Shown here: positions 48,465 to 58,811 of the stretch, in pieces | Numbering within the stretch: the first letter of the stretch is position 1 | How the letters are laid out: every line of letters begins with the position of its first letter | Source: Microbacteriaceae bacterium | GTDB lineage: Bacteria; Actinomycetota; Actinomycetes; Actinomycetales; Microbacteriaceae | Assembly: GCA_009780695.1 (NCBI GenBank) | Contig: WQZN01000001.1 | Location: 62,001 to 126,000, forward strand | Direction: 5' to 3' | Length of the DNA stretch: 64,000 nt | Translations under genes and position numbers: made by a program | Notes under the pieces: generated by a model | Seen by the model: only the letters and a program-made list of their open reading frames with translations | Databases searched by the model: none | What the model was told of the DNA's origin: nothing

Positions 48465-50882
48465 TTGCCGGACGCCAGCGAGACCATCCACATTCCCACC
48501 TCCGGTCTCGACACGACCGCCAACGCGGCGGCGACGCCCGAGAAGGAGCAGCCGTACGACGTGCTGGGCCTCAAGCCCGACGAGTACGCGCAGATCCGCG
48601 AGATCCTGGGTCGCCGCCCCACCTCGGCCGAGCTCGCCATGTACTCGGTCATGTGGTCGGAGCACTGCTCGTACAAGTCGAGCAAGAAGTACCTGCGCAT
48701 CTTCGGCCAGAAGGTCAACGACAACATGCGCAAGAACCTCATGGTGGGCATGGGTCAGAACGCGGGCGTCGTCGACATCGGCGAGGGCTGGGCGGCGACC
48801 TTCAAGGTCGAGTCGCACAACCACCCGAGCTACATCGAGCCGTTCCAGGGCGCCGCGACCGGCGTCGGCGGCATCGTCCGCGACATCATCTCCATGGGCG
48901 CGCGCCCCGTCGCCGTCATGGACCAGCTGCGCTTCGGCAAGATCGACGAGCCCGACACCGCCCGGGTCGTGCACGGCGTCGTCGCCGGCATCTCGCACTA
49001 CGGCAACTGCCTCGGCCTGCCGAACATCGGCGGCGAGACGTACTTCGACCCGGTGTACCAGGGCAACCCGCTCGTGAACGCGCTCGCCGTCGGCGTGCTG
49101 CGCCACGAGGACCTGCACCTCGCGAACGCCGAGGGCGTCGGCAACAAGGTCGTGCTGTTCGGTGCGCGCACCGGCGGCGACGGCATCGGCGGCGCGTCGA
49201 TCCTCGCGTCCGACACGTTCTCATCCACCGGTCCGACCAAGCGCCCCGCGGTGCAGGTCGGCGACCCCTTCGCCGAGAAGGTGCTCATCGAGTGCTGCCT
49301 CGAGCTGTTCCGCGAGCACCTCGTCGACGGCATCCAGGATCTGGGCGCCGCGGGCATCTCGTGCGCGACCTCCGAGCTCGCCTCCAACGGCGACGGCGGC
49401 ATGTTCGTCGAGCTCGACTCGGTGCTGCTGCGCGACCCGTCGCTCACGGCCGAAGAGATCCTGATGAGCGAGTCGCAGGAGCGCATGATGGCCGTCGTGC
49501 ACCCCGACAAGCTCGCGGCGTTCGACGCGGTGCTGAAGAAGTGGGATGTCGAGTACTCGGTGCTCGGCGAGGTGACCGACACGGGCCGCCTCATCATCCA
49601 GTGGCGCGGGGAAGAGATCGTCGACGTCGACCCGCGCACCGTCGCGATCGACGGACCGGTCTACGACCGCCCGGTCGCCCGCCCCGACTGGATCGACGCG
49701 CTGAACGCCGACTCGGCGACCTCGCTCGCGCGCCCCGACGCCGCCACCGACGAGGGCCGCGCCGAGCTGCGCGAGCAGTTCCTCGCGCTCACCGGCTCGC
49801 CGAACCTGGCTGACAAGAGCTGGGTCACCAACCAGTACGACTACTACGTCGGCGGCAACACGGCGCTCGCCTTCCCCGAGGACGCGGGCATGATCCGCGT
49901 CGACGAGCAGTCCGGCCTCGGCTTCGCGATCGCGACCGACGCCAACGGCCGCTACTGCCAGCTCGACCCGTTCCAGGGCGCGCAGCTCGCCCTCGCCGAG
50001 GCCTACCGCAACGTCGCCGTCTCCGGCGCCGTGCCGATGGCCGTCACCGACTGCCTCAACTTCGGCAGCCCCGAGAACCCCGAGGTCATGTGGCAGTTCT
50101 CGCAGGCCGTCGAGGGCCTGTCGGACGCGTGCCTCGAGCTCGAGATCCCGGTCACGGGCGGCAACGTGTCGTTCTACAACCAGACCGGCACCACCCCGAT
50201 CTTCCCGACCCCGGTCGTCGGCGTTCTCGGCGTGATCGACGACGTCGCGCGCCGCGTGCCCTCCGGCTGGCAGGACCCGGGCGAGAACATCTACCTGCTC
50301 GGCACCACCGCGCTCGAGCTCGACGGCTCGGCGTGGGCCGGCACGGTGCACGGCCACCTCGGCGGCCGCCCGCCGGCCGTCGACCTGGGCCGCGAACGCG
50401 CCCTGGCCGAGCTGCTGCACGCGGCCGCGGTCGAGGGCTTCGTGACCTCGGCGCACGACCTGTCCGACGGCGGCCTCGCGCAGGCCCTCGCCGAGGCCGT
50501 GCTGCGCTTCGGCGTCGGCGCGCGCGTGGTGCTCGACGAGATCATCGAGCGCGACGGGGTGGATGCCGCGACCGCGCTCTTCTCCGAGTCCACCGCTCGC
50601 GTCATCGTCTCGGTCGCCCGCGAGGACGACGTGCAGTTCCGCGGCCTGTGCGCGGGCCGGGGCATCCCGGTCGCGCGCATCGGCGTGACGGATGCCGTCG
50701 CCGGCGCCGTGCCCGCGCTCGAGGTGCAGGGCCTGTTCACGGTCGGGCTCGAAGAGCTGGCATCCGCCCACCGCTCGACCCTGCCCGAGCACTTCGGCCC
50801 GGTCGTCGGCCACACCGAGGGCGCGTACTACGTCGCCCCCGAGGGCGACCACCACCGCGCCGCGCGCCACCTCGCGGAGTAG
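48465..50882 (+). CDS. purL: Phosphoribosylformylglycinamidine synthase large subunit
   Basis: 805 residues, converts FGAR to FGAM using ammonia from Pur[17 protein letters not shown] near 61-76, [20 protein letters not shown] near 118-137, [14 protein letters not shown] and the second-half [17 protein letters not shown] are diagnostic. A TTG start with GAGGAG six bases upstream; no better ATG/GTG in frame. Slightly longer than the usual small PurL because of a leader of ~25 residues. Followed by a long palindrome. Confidence 0.96.
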   Translation: MPDASETIHIPTSGLDTTANAAATPEKEQPYDVLGLKPDEYAQIREILGRRPTSAELAMYSVMWSEHCSYKSSKKYLRIFGQKVNDNMRKNLMVGMGQNAGVVDIGEGWAATFKVESHNHPSYIEPFQGAATGVGGIVRDIISMGARPVAVMDQLRFGKIDEPDTARVVHGVVAGISHYGNCLGLPNIGGETYFDPVYQGNPLVNALAVGVLRHEDLHLANAEGVGNKVVLFGARTGGDGIGGASILASDTFSSTGPTKRPAVQVGDPFAEKVLIECCLELFREHLVDGIQDLGAAGISCATSELASNGDGGMFVELDSVLLRDPSLTAEEILMSESQERMMAVVHPDKLAAFDAVLKKWDVEYSVLGEVTDTGRLIIQWRGEEIVDVDPRTVAIDGPVYDRPVARPDWIDALNADSATSLARPDAATDEGRAELREQFLALTGSPNLADKSWVTNQYDYYVGGNTALAFPEDAGMIRVDEQSGLGFAIATDANGRYCQLDPFQGAQLALAEAYRNVAVSGAVPMAVTDCLNFGSPENPEVMWQFSQAVEGLSDACLELEIPVTGGNVSFYNQTGTTPIFPTPVVGVLGVIDDVARRVPSGWQDPGENIYLLGTTALELDGSAWAGTVHGHLGGRPPAVDLGRERALAELLHAAAVEGFVTSAHDLSDGGLAQALAEAVLRFGVGARVVLDEIIERDGVDAATALFSESTARVIVSVAREDDVQFRGLCAGRGIPVARIGVTDAVAGAVPALEVQGLFTVGLEELASAHRSTLPEHFGPVVGHTEGAYYVAPEGDHHRAARHLAE

Positions 50883-50908
50883 CCCCCGGGCCTCGGCCGC
50901 ACGCCTCT

Positions 50909-50962
50909 GATCGCGCCCGACAAGCTGGACCGTCTTCCGGTTCGGACTTGTCGGGCGCGATC
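50909..50962. terminator. 54-bp palindrome between purL and lipase genes
   Basis: Perfect 16-bp arms GATCGCGCCCGACAAG (50909-50924) and its complement (50947-50962), with the inner 22 bases also mostly self-complementary around TCTTC. It lies between convergent 3' ends; likely a bidirectional terminator without a T tract. Confidence 0.75.
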
Positions 50963-51002
50963 GCTTGGTGCGCGGGGCGCCGTGCCCGACCCGTTCCCGG
51001 CC

Positions 51003-52346
51003 TCAGGGCAGCAGCGGCAGCGCCCCGCAGTTCGAGCTGGCGGGCGCGCCGCTCAGACGCGCGGTGAGCCACGCCACCGCGCTCGTCTGGTCGGCCAGCA
51101 GCGGCGCGAGGTGGTTGGTGAGCAGCCCGTCGCCGAGGTTCGGCAGCAGGATCGGCGCGTAGGTCACATCGCCGCCCCGCGCGCACCAGTCGACGGCGAG
51201 CTGCCTGGCCTGCGCGTGCGGCACGATGTCGTCGGCCGTGCCGGTCGCGACGCGGACCGGGCCGAACGGCGCGAGCGTGCCGAGCTTCTGCGCGGCGAGC
51301 GCGGCCTGCAGGGCGGGTTCCTCCGCCACGACCTGGGTGAGCGACGAGCCGTCGGAGGTCCACGCGCTGCTCTTCTGGAACGCGTAGCCCGCGATGCCGT
51401 CGCCGATGCACGCGGTCGCGAGGTCGGCGAGCGCGGCGCGCCCCGTCGCATTGAGATGCCGGTCGATGACGGGCGCGAGCGCCGGGTAGGCCTGGATCAG
51501 GCTGTTCATCGTCCAACCGAGCGCCGCGGCGAGCGCGCTGCCGTCGATGCCCGCGGCGACCGCGGTGAGGTCGACCGGGGGAGCGCCGACATAGCTGCCG
51601 ACGAGGTCGACGTCGGGCGCGTAGCCGGTGCGGAGCTCCGCGGCGGATGCCGTGGCGCCGCCGCCCTGGCTGTAGCCGTAGAGGCCGACGCGCGATGCGG
51701 CGTCGACGGACGCCCCGGGCACCTGCAGTGCGGCGCGCGCGGCATCCAGCACGGCATGCCCCTCGTCCACGCGGTTGACGTAGGTGTGCACGGCATCGGT
51801 CGTGCCGAGCCCGATGTAGTCGGTGACCATCACCGCCACGCCCTCGGCGAGCAGCCGATAGGCGGCGATGTCCTCGTAGCCGATCGAGACCGTCTGCCCG
51901 TTGAACCGGATCGGGTGCTCGAGCGCGAGCGAGGGCGCGCACTGGTCGCCCTGCCCCATCGTGCCGGGCGCGAGCACGACGAGGGGTCGGGCGCCGCCGC
52001 TGAGCCACGGCGCCGCGGGCTCGATGTAGGCGCCCGTCACCGCGGCGGGCGCGCCGGCCGCATCGGTGGTCTTGTACATGACCCGCGTCGCCCGGCCGGG
52101 CAGCGTGCCGACGCCCGGCAGGGTCAGGCCGGCGCCGAGCGGCAGCGGCTCGCTGCGGATCAGCGCGCCGTCGGCACTCGGCAACGTCGCCGGCGGGTTG
52201 TAGAACGCGGGGATCGCGACGCCGCGCGACACCTCCTGCACGCTGCTGTCGGCGGCATCCGCCTGCAGCGGCGCGACGACGAGCGCGGCGACCAGGGATG
52301 CCCCGGCCAGAGCCGCCATGGCGAGACGCGGCCTCGTGGATGTCAT
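51003..52346 (-). CDS. Secreted lipase (LIP family)
   Basis: 447 residues. A signal peptide (1-~31, ending PLQADA) precedes an alpha/beta hydrolase of the secretory lipase family: nucleophile Ser in GLYGYSQGGGA, Asp in VATGTADDIVPH, His in LTNHLAPLLAD. A hydrophobic lid-like region lies between. Likely releases fatty acids from acylglycerols or esters outside the cell. ATG 52346 with GGGAGGA upstream; a longer open frame is not used. The TATTGA/TCAATA inverted repeat at 52386-52405 is close to its promoter. Confidence 0.88.
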   Translation of the reverse strand: MTSTRPRLAMAALAGASLVAALVVAPLQADAADSSVQEVSRGVAIPAFYNPPATLPSADGALIRSEPLPLGAGLTLPGVGTLPGRATRVMYKTTDAAGAPAAVTGAYIEPAAPWLSGGARPLVVLAPGTMGQGDQCAPSLALEHPIRFNGQTVSIGYEDIAAYRLLAEGVAVMVTDYIGLGTTDAVHTYVNRVDEGHAVLDAARAALQVPGASVDAASRVGLYGYSQGGGATASAAELRTGYAPDVDLVGSYVGAPPVDLTAVAAGIDGSALAAALGWTMNSLIQAYPALAPVIDRHLNATGRAALADLATACIGDGIAGYAFQKSSAWTSDGSSLTQVVAEEPALQAALAAQKLGTLAPFGPVRVATGTADDIVPHAQARQLAVDWCARGGDVTYAPILLPNLGDGLLTNHLAPLLADQTSAVAWLTARLSGAPASSNCGALPLLP

Positions 52347-52385
52347 GTCGTTCCTCCCCCGGACAGGTGACACCGTCGCCACCGC

Positions 52386-52405
52386 TATTGAACATAGAGT
52401 CAATA
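52386..52405. promoter_or_regulatory. Inverted repeat in the lipase promoter
   Basis: TATTGA-N8-TCAATA, AT-rich against the background, 40 bases upstream of the lipase ATG. On the lipase strand TTGACT falls inside the right arm and could act as -35. Regulator unknown. Confidence 0.45.
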
Positions 52406-52517
52406 AGTGCCCCTGGGCAAGACATCCCCCGCCCGTGTCACAGCTCGATAACGGGCGCCCGATAGGATGGGGTGGACCGATCGCGCGGTCCACCCGCTCC
52501 TACGTGAGGAGGGCCAC

Positions 52518-53804
<1,287 letters not shown>

Positions 53805-53832
53805 TCACGACCGATCACGCGGAGGAACACGG

Positions 53833-54909
53833 ATGACGCAGCGCAGCACGCAGGTGTGGCTCGGCGGCTACACGCCGGACATGGACGGCGCCGGCGAGGG
53901 CATCCTCTCGGCGCAGATCGCGCCCGACGGCACCCTGACCGACGTGCGGCTCGCCGCGCGCGTCGACAGCCCGAGCTTCGTCGCGCAGCACCCGAGCCTG
54001 CCCGTGCTGTACGCGGTCGGCGAGGCCGCCCAGACGCTGCACGCGTTCGAGATCGGTGCGGATGCCTCGCTCGCGCCGCTCGGCGCGGCGGCCCCCGCGG
54101 GCGCCGCCGCGTGCCACGTCGCCGTCGACCCGGCCGGGCGCTTCGCGGTCGTCGCGTGCTGGGCCTCTGGCCAGGTGCTCGTCTACGCCCTCGACGCGGC
54201 GAGCGGCGCCATCGTCGGCCGCACCGAGGCCGCGCCGGCATCCGACCCGTATGCGGGCGTGCCCGAGACCGAGCTGGTCGCGCCGCACCCCGACTCGGCG
54301 CCGCGCCAGAGCCGCGCGCACTTCGCACAGTTCCTCGCCGACGGCCGCGTCATGACGATCGACCTCGGCTTCGACCTCGCGCGGGTCTGGCGATTCAGCG
54401 AGGCGGATGCGGCGCTCGAGCTCGACCACGAGGTCGTCTTCCCCTACGGCACCGGCCCGCGCCACATCGCGCCGTCGCAGACCGGCCGGCTCTACGTCGA
54501 CGGCGAGTACGCCATCGACGTCACGGTGCTCGAGCCCGGCGCCGACGGCCGCTACAGGGTCGTGTCGGCGGCGCCCGTGCGCACGGTCGGCCGCCAGGCC
54601 GGCGAGTCGGCCGCGCACCTCGTGCTGAACGCCGACGAGTCGTTGCTCTACGTGGGCGTGCGCGGCTCGAACGTCATCGCGACGATGTCGGTCGCGGCCG
54701 ACGGCTCGCTCGCACCGCTCGCCGAGACCCCCTCGGGCACGGGCGCCGCCTTCCCGCGCCACCACCACGTCACCGCGACGCACCTCTATGTCGCGAACCA
54801 GCTCGGCGGCGACATCGCGGTCTTCGCGCTCGGCGCCGACGGCGTGCCCGGCGAGGCCGTGCAGAGCCTGCCGGCCGGCTCGCCGACCGCGGTGGTGCCG
54901 GCGCTCTGA
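53833..54909 (+). CDS. Lactonase family beta-propeller protein
   Basis: 358 residues, seven-bladed propeller of the YbhE/6-phosphogluconolactonase type: VWLGGYTPDMDGAGEGI at the start, PSFVAQHPSLPVLYAVGE, ACHVAVDPAGRF, GTGPRHIAPSQ and FPRHHHVTATHLYVANQLGG. May hydrolyse 6-phosphogluconolactone or other lactones. GGAGGAAC before the ATG, 28 bases after purA, possibly co-transcribed. Reaction inferred from the family only. Confidence 0.87.
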   Translation: MTQRSTQVWLGGYTPDMDGAGEGILSAQIAPDGTLTDVRLAARVDSPSFVAQHPSLPVLYAVGEAAQTLHAFEIGADASLAPLGAAAPAGAAACHVAVDPAGRFAVVACWASGQVLVYALDAASGAIVGRTEAAPASDPYAGVPETELVAPHPDSAPRQSRAHFAQFLADGRVMTIDLGFDLARVWRFSEADAALELDHEVVFPYGTGPRHIAPSQTGRLYVDGEYAIDVTVLEPGADGRYRVVSAAPVRTVGRQAGESAAHLVLNADESLLYVGVRGSNVIATMSVAADGSLAPLAETPSGTGAAFPRHHHVTATHLYVANQLGGDIAVFALGADGVPGEAVQSLPAGSPTAVVPAL

Positions 54910-54962
54910 CATCCGACCGCCGCACGGATCTGCCGCCCATCGTTCGCCGCTAGGGTTTCAGC

Positions 54963-55292
54963 ATGCCCACCGCACCCGACAGCCCCGAGGCGGCCTGGCA
55001 GCAGCTGCTGCGCATCCGTCAGAGCATCGACAACATCGACGCGGCGCTCATCCACCTGCTGGCCGAGCGCTTCAAGTTCACGCAGACCGTCGGCGAGCTG
55101 AAGGCGGAGTTCGGGCTGCCGGCATCCGACCCCGACCGCGAGCACATGCAGATCGCGCGCCTGCGCGAGCTCGCCATCGAGAGCAACCTCGACCCCGAGT
55201 TCGCCGAGAAGTGGTTCAACTTCGTGGTGACCGAGGTCATCAGGCACCACATCCGCGCGGGGGCCGAGGGCGAGGAGCGCGCGGCGGAGTGA
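54963..55292 (+). CDS. Chorismate mutase
   Basis: 109-residue AroQ-class all-helical enzyme converting chorismate to prephenate for Phe/Tyr. RQSIDNIDAALIHLLAERFK near 20-39 supplies the Arg and helix 1 features, then ELKAEFG, DPDREHMQIARLRELAI and FVVTEVIRHH. Single-domain, no prephenate dehydratase fused. ATG at 54963 lies six bases after TAGGGT, so probably leaderless. Confidence 0.92.
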   Translation: MPTAPDSPEAAWQQLLRIRQSIDNIDAALIHLLAERFKFTQTVGELKAEFGLPASDPDREHMQIARLRELAIESNLDPEFAEKWFNFVVTEVIRHHIRAGAEGEERAAE

Positions 55293-55301
55293 CCGCCTGC
55301 G

Positions 55302-55421
55302 CTAATCCGAGCTCTTGAGGATGATGGCCTCCGTCGGGGGCGCCGGGTCAGCCTTCACAGGCTGCTGCTCTGCCTCGTGGGCCGCCTGCTGCACGTCCTG
55401 TTCGTCCGTCATGGCTGCCAT
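55302..55421 (-). CDS. Possible small acidic protein (36-39 aa)
   Basis: An open frame of 39 codons starting MAAMTDEQDVQQAAHEA and ending PPTEAIILKSSD; a second ATG at 55412 gives 36 residues. Composition (Glu/Gln/Ala) and GC-rich third positions look coding. GGAGG lies too far upstream to be ideal. It lies between chorismate mutase (convergent) and a divergent TetR gene, which could control it. No family recognised. Confidence 0.45.
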   Translation of the reverse strand: MAAMTDEQDVQQAAHEAEQQPVKADPAPPTEAIILKSSD

Positions 55422-55515
55422 GGTATGCCCGGCGCCTCCGTACCGACCGGGATGACGGCCCCCGACACCCCGGCGCGAAACGGGTCGTAACAGTATCCGA
55501 ATTGAGATGCTGTTC

Positions 55516-55533
55516 GTTCACAGCGGGGTGAAC
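55516..55533. promoter_or_regulatory. Palindrome before TetR gene
   Basis: GTTCAC-N6-GTGAAC just upstream of TAGGGT (55542-55547), the likely -10 of the leaderless TetR message. Probable autoregulatory operator. Confidence 0.55.
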
Positions 55534-55553
55534 AAATGGTCTAGGGTCTGTCC

Positions 55554-56225
55554 ATGGCAGACCAGAAATCGCGCGCCCGTCGCAAGGACGCCGAGGCGAA
55601 CCGCGAGTCGATCCTCGACGCGGCATCCGCTCTGCTCATGCAGGAACGCAACACCTCGCTCGAGCGCATCGCCCTTCAGGCGGGCCTCACCCGCCGCACC
55701 GTCTACGGTCACTTCGCCGGCCGTGACGAGCTCATCGACGCGGTTCTGATCCGCGCCGCCGCTCAGCTCATCGCCGAGCTCGACCCCATCAGCCACAGCG
55801 ACCCGCGCGTCGAGCTGGCGCTGCACGCGTCGCGGCTCTGGGCCGACAGCGACGACGTGCGGCTGCTCACCCGCCTCTCGGGCCACGGGCGGCACCGCGA
55901 CCAGGTCGCGCGCATGCTCGAACCGGTCCGCATCCGCCTGCGCGACACCATCGAGCGCGGCATCGCCGGCGGCTCGCTGCGCGGCGACATCGAGCCCGGC
56001 TCGCTGTCCCGGCTCATCGAGGCCACGGCGCTCTCGGTGCTCTCGGAAGCGCGTCGCACCTTCCTCAGCCCCGAGCGCGGTCACGTGCTCGTCATCTCCT
56101 GCGTGCTCGGCATCGCCGGCCTCAGCCACCGCGAGATCACCGAGCTCATCGCGCGCACCCCGGTGCTGGCCTACGGCGCCGAGCTCGCACCGCCGTCGGC
56201 CGAGCCGGCCTGGCTGCGCGCCTGA
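55554..56225 (+). CDS. TetR family transcriptional regulator
   Basis: 223 residues. The N-terminal helix-turn-helix (about 15-60) has NRESILDAASALLMQER and GLTRRTVYGHFAGRDELI. The C-terminal ligand domain ends in a non-conserved tail. TAGGGT six bases upstream of ATG suggests a leaderless mRNA, with the palindrome at 55516-55533 overlapping the promoter. Divergent from the small frame at 55302-55421. Target and inducer unknown. Confidence 0.88.
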   Translation: MADQKSRARRKDAEANRESILDAASALLMQERNTSLERIALQAGLTRRTVYGHFAGRDELIDAVLIRAAAQLIAELDPISHSDPRVELALHASRLWADSDDVRLLTRLSGHGRHRDQVARMLEPVRIRLRDTIERGIAGGSLRGDIEPGSLSRLIEATALSVLSEARRTFLSPERGHVLVISCVLGIAGLSHREITELIARTPVLAYGAELAPPSAEPAWLRA

Positions 56226-56270
56226 GCCCGGCGGCCGGAACGGGCGCCCGACCGCCGTGCCGGGTTCAGC

Positions 56271-56849
56271 TCACCCGGTGCAGATCACGAGCAGGATGCA
56301 GTCGCCGCCCTGACCGTTGCCGCCCGAGTGCCCGTTGCCCTGTGAGCCGTGCGACGGCGTGGGTGACGGCGTCGGCGCGGCGCTGGGCTCGGTCGTCGGG
56401 CTCGGGGCGGAGGTCGGGCTCGGTGAAGATGTCGGTGCTGTCGTCACGACGACGGCAGGCGCTGGTGTGGACGTCGTCATGGGGGATGCCGCGGCACCGG
56501 CCTGCGGCGCCACCGTCCGCTTCGCCGCCGCGACGGTCGCGGTGCTCTTCGCGGCTCCGCTCGCGACCGCGCTGGGCTTCGGCGTCGTGGCGGGGGTCGG
56601 GCGGTCCGTCGGCGCCGCACTGACGCCGGCCTCGCGCGCGACGACGGGCGAGCCCGGGTCGATCACCGAGGCCAGCGCCTGCGCCGGCGTCGGGACGAAG
56701 TCGACCCCCGTGCTGGACAGGGCGACCCAGCCGAGCGCGAGGGCGCCCAGCAGCAACGCCGTGGCGCCGCCGACGATCCCGCCCAGAAGGGCCGGGTTCT
56801 GACGTGCCACGAACGCCGTGAGTGGGGGTGTCCGGCGATGGTGGGACAT
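56271..56849 (-). CDS. Single-pass membrane protein with Pro/Ser/Thr/Ala-rich extracellular stalk
   Basis: 192 residues from ATG 56849. A cytosolic basic start (MSHHRRTPPLTAF), one membrane helix (LLGGIVGGATALLLGALALGW), then about 130 residues of low-complexity Pro/Ser/Thr/Ala sequence (TSSPSPTSAPSPTTEPSAA) and a Gly-rich end GGDCILLVICTG with two Cys. Such stalks span the cell wall. The start at 56897 is less likely. No enzyme domain; function unknown. Confidence 0.65.
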   Translation of the reverse strand: MSHHRRTPPLTAFVARQNPALLGGIVGGATALLLGALALGWVALSSTGVDFVPTPAQALASVIDPGSPVVAREAGVSAAPTDRPTPATTPKPSAVASGAAKSTATVAAAKRTVAPQAGAAASPMTTSTPAPAVVVTTAPTSSPSPTSAPSPTTEPSAAPTPSPTPSHGSQGNGHSGGNGQGGDCILLVICTG

Positions 56850-56971
56850 GGGTGTCGGCCAGTATCTCAGTGCTTGTCCGGACATGTCCAGCGGCACCCG
56901 TTCGGGGGTGCCCGCCGGAATCGCCCCGCCCCGAGGGGTAGAACGGACGGTCGCGGAGGGGCGCCGGCGCC

Positions 56972-57799
56972 TCAGCCCACGCCGTATTCCGCCGCGATCG
57001 TGGCGACCCGCGCCGGGTCCATGTCGAAGAGCAGACGACCGTCGCCCGGGGCCGGTGCGGTGACGAAGGTCGCCGCCGGCTCGCCCGAGGCGGGCACGTT
57101 GATGAGGGCGAAACCGCTGCCCGCGGAGGCGCGCTCGTGGCCGGGCGGCGGCGCGACATCCGTCGTGTTGGTCACGCCGGGGGCGACGATGACGGGGATG
57201 CCGGCCGCCACCGTCGCGACCGGATGGTGGTAGTGGCCGGCCAGGACGAGCCGCACGTCGCCCGCGCCGCAGGCTGCGAGCACCGCGTCGGGGCGCTGCA
57301 GCTCGAGGGCGCGCAGCAGGGGCGTCCAGGCGGCCACCGGTGCGTGGTGCAGCACCACGATCGAGCCGTGCTCGGCGGGGGCGGCGAGGATGTCGCGCAG
57401 CCGCGCGAGCTGCTCGGGGAACAGCTCGCCGTAGCCCCTGCCCGGGACTGACGAGTCGAGGCGGATGACGCGGAACCCGTCGACGTCGAGCACCCCCTCG
57501 CGCGGGCCGAGCACCTGCTCGAAGCCGGCGCGCAGATCGTGGTTGCCCATGACGTAGGCCGCCTGCGCGCCACGCGCCGCCGCGAAGGCATCCACCCGCT
57601 CGCGCAGCTTCTCGTAGGCCGCGACCGAGCCGTCTTCCGCGAGATCGCCGCTCGCCACGACCAGCCCGATGCCGGCGACCCCGGCCGCCCGCTCGAGCAC
57701 GCGCTCGAGCGCGGCCGTCGTGTCGATGCCGTTGTGACGCGCGTCGGCGTCGCCGAGGAGGTGCGTGTCGGAGAGGTGCAGGATGCGCAGCGTGCTCAT
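56972..57799 (-). CDS. Metallophosphoesterase (CpdA-like phosphodiesterase)
   Basis: 275 residues, binuclear metal enzyme. LHLSDTHLLGD near 6-16, VVASGDLAEDG, VMGNHDLRAGF, VVLHHAP and VLAGHYHHPVA supply all five metal-binding blocks. Close to the 3',5'-cAMP phosphodiesterase CpdA/Rv0805 group; other phosphodiester substrates are possible. ATG 57799; TAACGT (57811-57806 on this strand) seven bases upstream suggests a leaderless mRNA. Confidence 0.87.
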   Translation of the reverse strand: MSTLRILHLSDTHLLGDADARHNGIDTTAALERVLERAAGVAGIGLVVASGDLAEDGSVAAYEKLRERVDAFAAARGAQAAYVMGNHDLRAGFEQVLGPREGVLDVDGFRVIRLDSSVPGRGYGELFPEQLARLRDILAAPAEHGSIVVLHHAPVAAWTPLLRALELQRPDAVLAACGAGDVRLVLAGHYHHPVATVAAGIPVIVAPGVTNTTDVAPPPGHERASAGSGFALINVPASGEPAATFVTAPAPGDGRLLFDMDPARVATIAAEYGVG

Positions 57800-57860
57800 G
57801 CGGGGCACGTTAGCGCCCACCGGCGACATCGCGGCGCACGCTCATCGTGGAAGCCGAATG

Positions 57861-57925
57861 CACCCCAAGTGTGAGTTGCGGCTGTCGATCGCGCGACGGG
57901 GCAGCCCGAACTGCCACTTGGGAGC
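57861..57925. repeat. Dispersed ~64-bp CAAGTG palindromic element, copy B
   Basis: Starts CACCCCAAGTGTGAGTTGCG and ends CGAACTGCCACTTGGGAGC. The reverse complement aligns with 28181-28244 along its length. Lies between the 3' end of the TrmH gene and the phosphodiesterase promoter, the same position as copy A relative to its genes. Confidence 0.75.
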
Positions 57926-57976
57926 AACGTTGCTCGCAGGCCACGGCCGGCGCACCCGGGAACAGGGGAAGAGCGG

Positions 57977-58612
57977 TCAGCTCGGCAACGCGGCGTGCTG
58001 CTGCACCCACGCGTGCATCGCAATGGCGGCCGCCGCGCTCGCGTTGATCGAGCGGGTCGAGCCGAACTGCGCGATCTCGACGACCGCGTCGGCGGCGGCG
58101 ATCGCGGCATCCGACAGCCCCGGCCCCTCCTGGCCGAACAGGAAGACGCACGCGCGCGGCAGCGCGAAGCGCTCGATCAGCACCGAGCCGGGCACGTTGT
58201 CGATCGCGATGATCGGCAGGTCGCGGGCGGATGCCCAGGCCACCAGCTCCTCGATCGTGTCGTGGTGCAGCACGTGCTGGTAGCGGTCGGTCACCATCGC
58301 CCCGCGCCTGTTCCAGCGGCGGCGCCCGACGATGTGCACGGTGTCGGCGAGGAACGCGTTCGCGCTGCGCACGATCGATCCGATGTTGAGGTCGTGCTGC
58401 CAGTTCTCGATCGCGACGTGGAACGGATGCCGACGCGCATCGAGGTCGGCGACGATGGCGTCCATCGACCAGTAGCGGTAGCGGTCGACGACGTTGCGGG
58501 TGTCGCCGTGGCGCAGCAGCTCGGGGTCGTAGCGCGCGTCATCCGGCAGGTCGCCGACCCACGGGCCCACGCCGTGGGCGAGGTGATCGGCGGATGTCTC
58601 GGGCTCGGGCAC
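57977..58612 (-). CDS. SpoU/TrmH family RNA 2'-O-methyltransferase
   Basis: 211 residues, SPOUT fold with trefoil knot. NIGSIVRSANAF near 76-87 (motif 1), FLFGQEGPGLSDAA near 157-170 (motif 2), and FGSTRSINASAAAAIAMHAW near 182-201 (motif 3). Modifies a ribose in tRNA or rRNA using SAM; which one cannot be told. GTG 58612, with TAGCGT six bases upstream, probably leaderless. Confidence 0.9.
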   Translation of the reverse strand: MPEPETSADHLAHGVGPWVGDLPDDARYDPELLRHGDTRNVVDRYRYWSMDAIVADLDARRHPFHVAIENWQHDLNIGSIVRSANAFLADTVHIVGRRRWNRRGAMVTDRYQHVLHHDTIEELVAWASARDLPIIAIDNVPGSVLIERFALPRACVFLFGQEGPGLSDAAIAAADAVVEIAQFGSTRSINASAAAAIAMHAWVQQHAALPS

Positions 58613-58625
58613 CTGTTAACGCTAC

Positions 58626-58678
58626 GGGGTCTCGATACGCTGCCTCGCTGACGCTCGGCTGCTACTCGACCAGCGGGG
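58626..58678. repeat. Dispersed CTCGATACGC repeat, copy 2
   Basis: GGGGTCTCGATACGCTGCCT followed by CGCTGACGCTCGGCTGCTAC and TCGACCAGCGGGG. One base in the GATACGC(T/G)GCCT segment differs from copy 1. It merges into tandem units downstream. Confidence 0.8.
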
Positions 58679-58778
58679 TGAGAACGCTCGGCCGACCGGC
58701 GGGGTGAGGAGGCTCGGCCGACCGGCGGGGTGAGGACGCTCAGTCGACCAGCGGAGGGGGCGCTCGGTCGACCGGCGG
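58667..58778. repeat. Five tandem 24-26-bp CGACCGGCGGGGTGAGGA units
   Basis: Units begin at 58667, 58693, 58719, 58745 and 58769, mostly 26 bases apart, each CGACC(A/G)GCGG... GCTC(G/A)G. The first unit is the tail of the dispersed repeat, suggesting that this tail was amplified in tandem. The tract precedes the NagD-like HAD gene. Confidence 0.8.
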
Positions 58779-58811
58779 CGGCGCCCAGCACTGCTCCAAT
58801 AGGCTGAGCGC

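Noticed and set aside
46622..50882. Phage-defence island around the Schlafen-like regulator
   Set aside because: Neighbours are a HAD phosphatase and purL; no nuclease, methyltransferase or other defence gene is adjacent.
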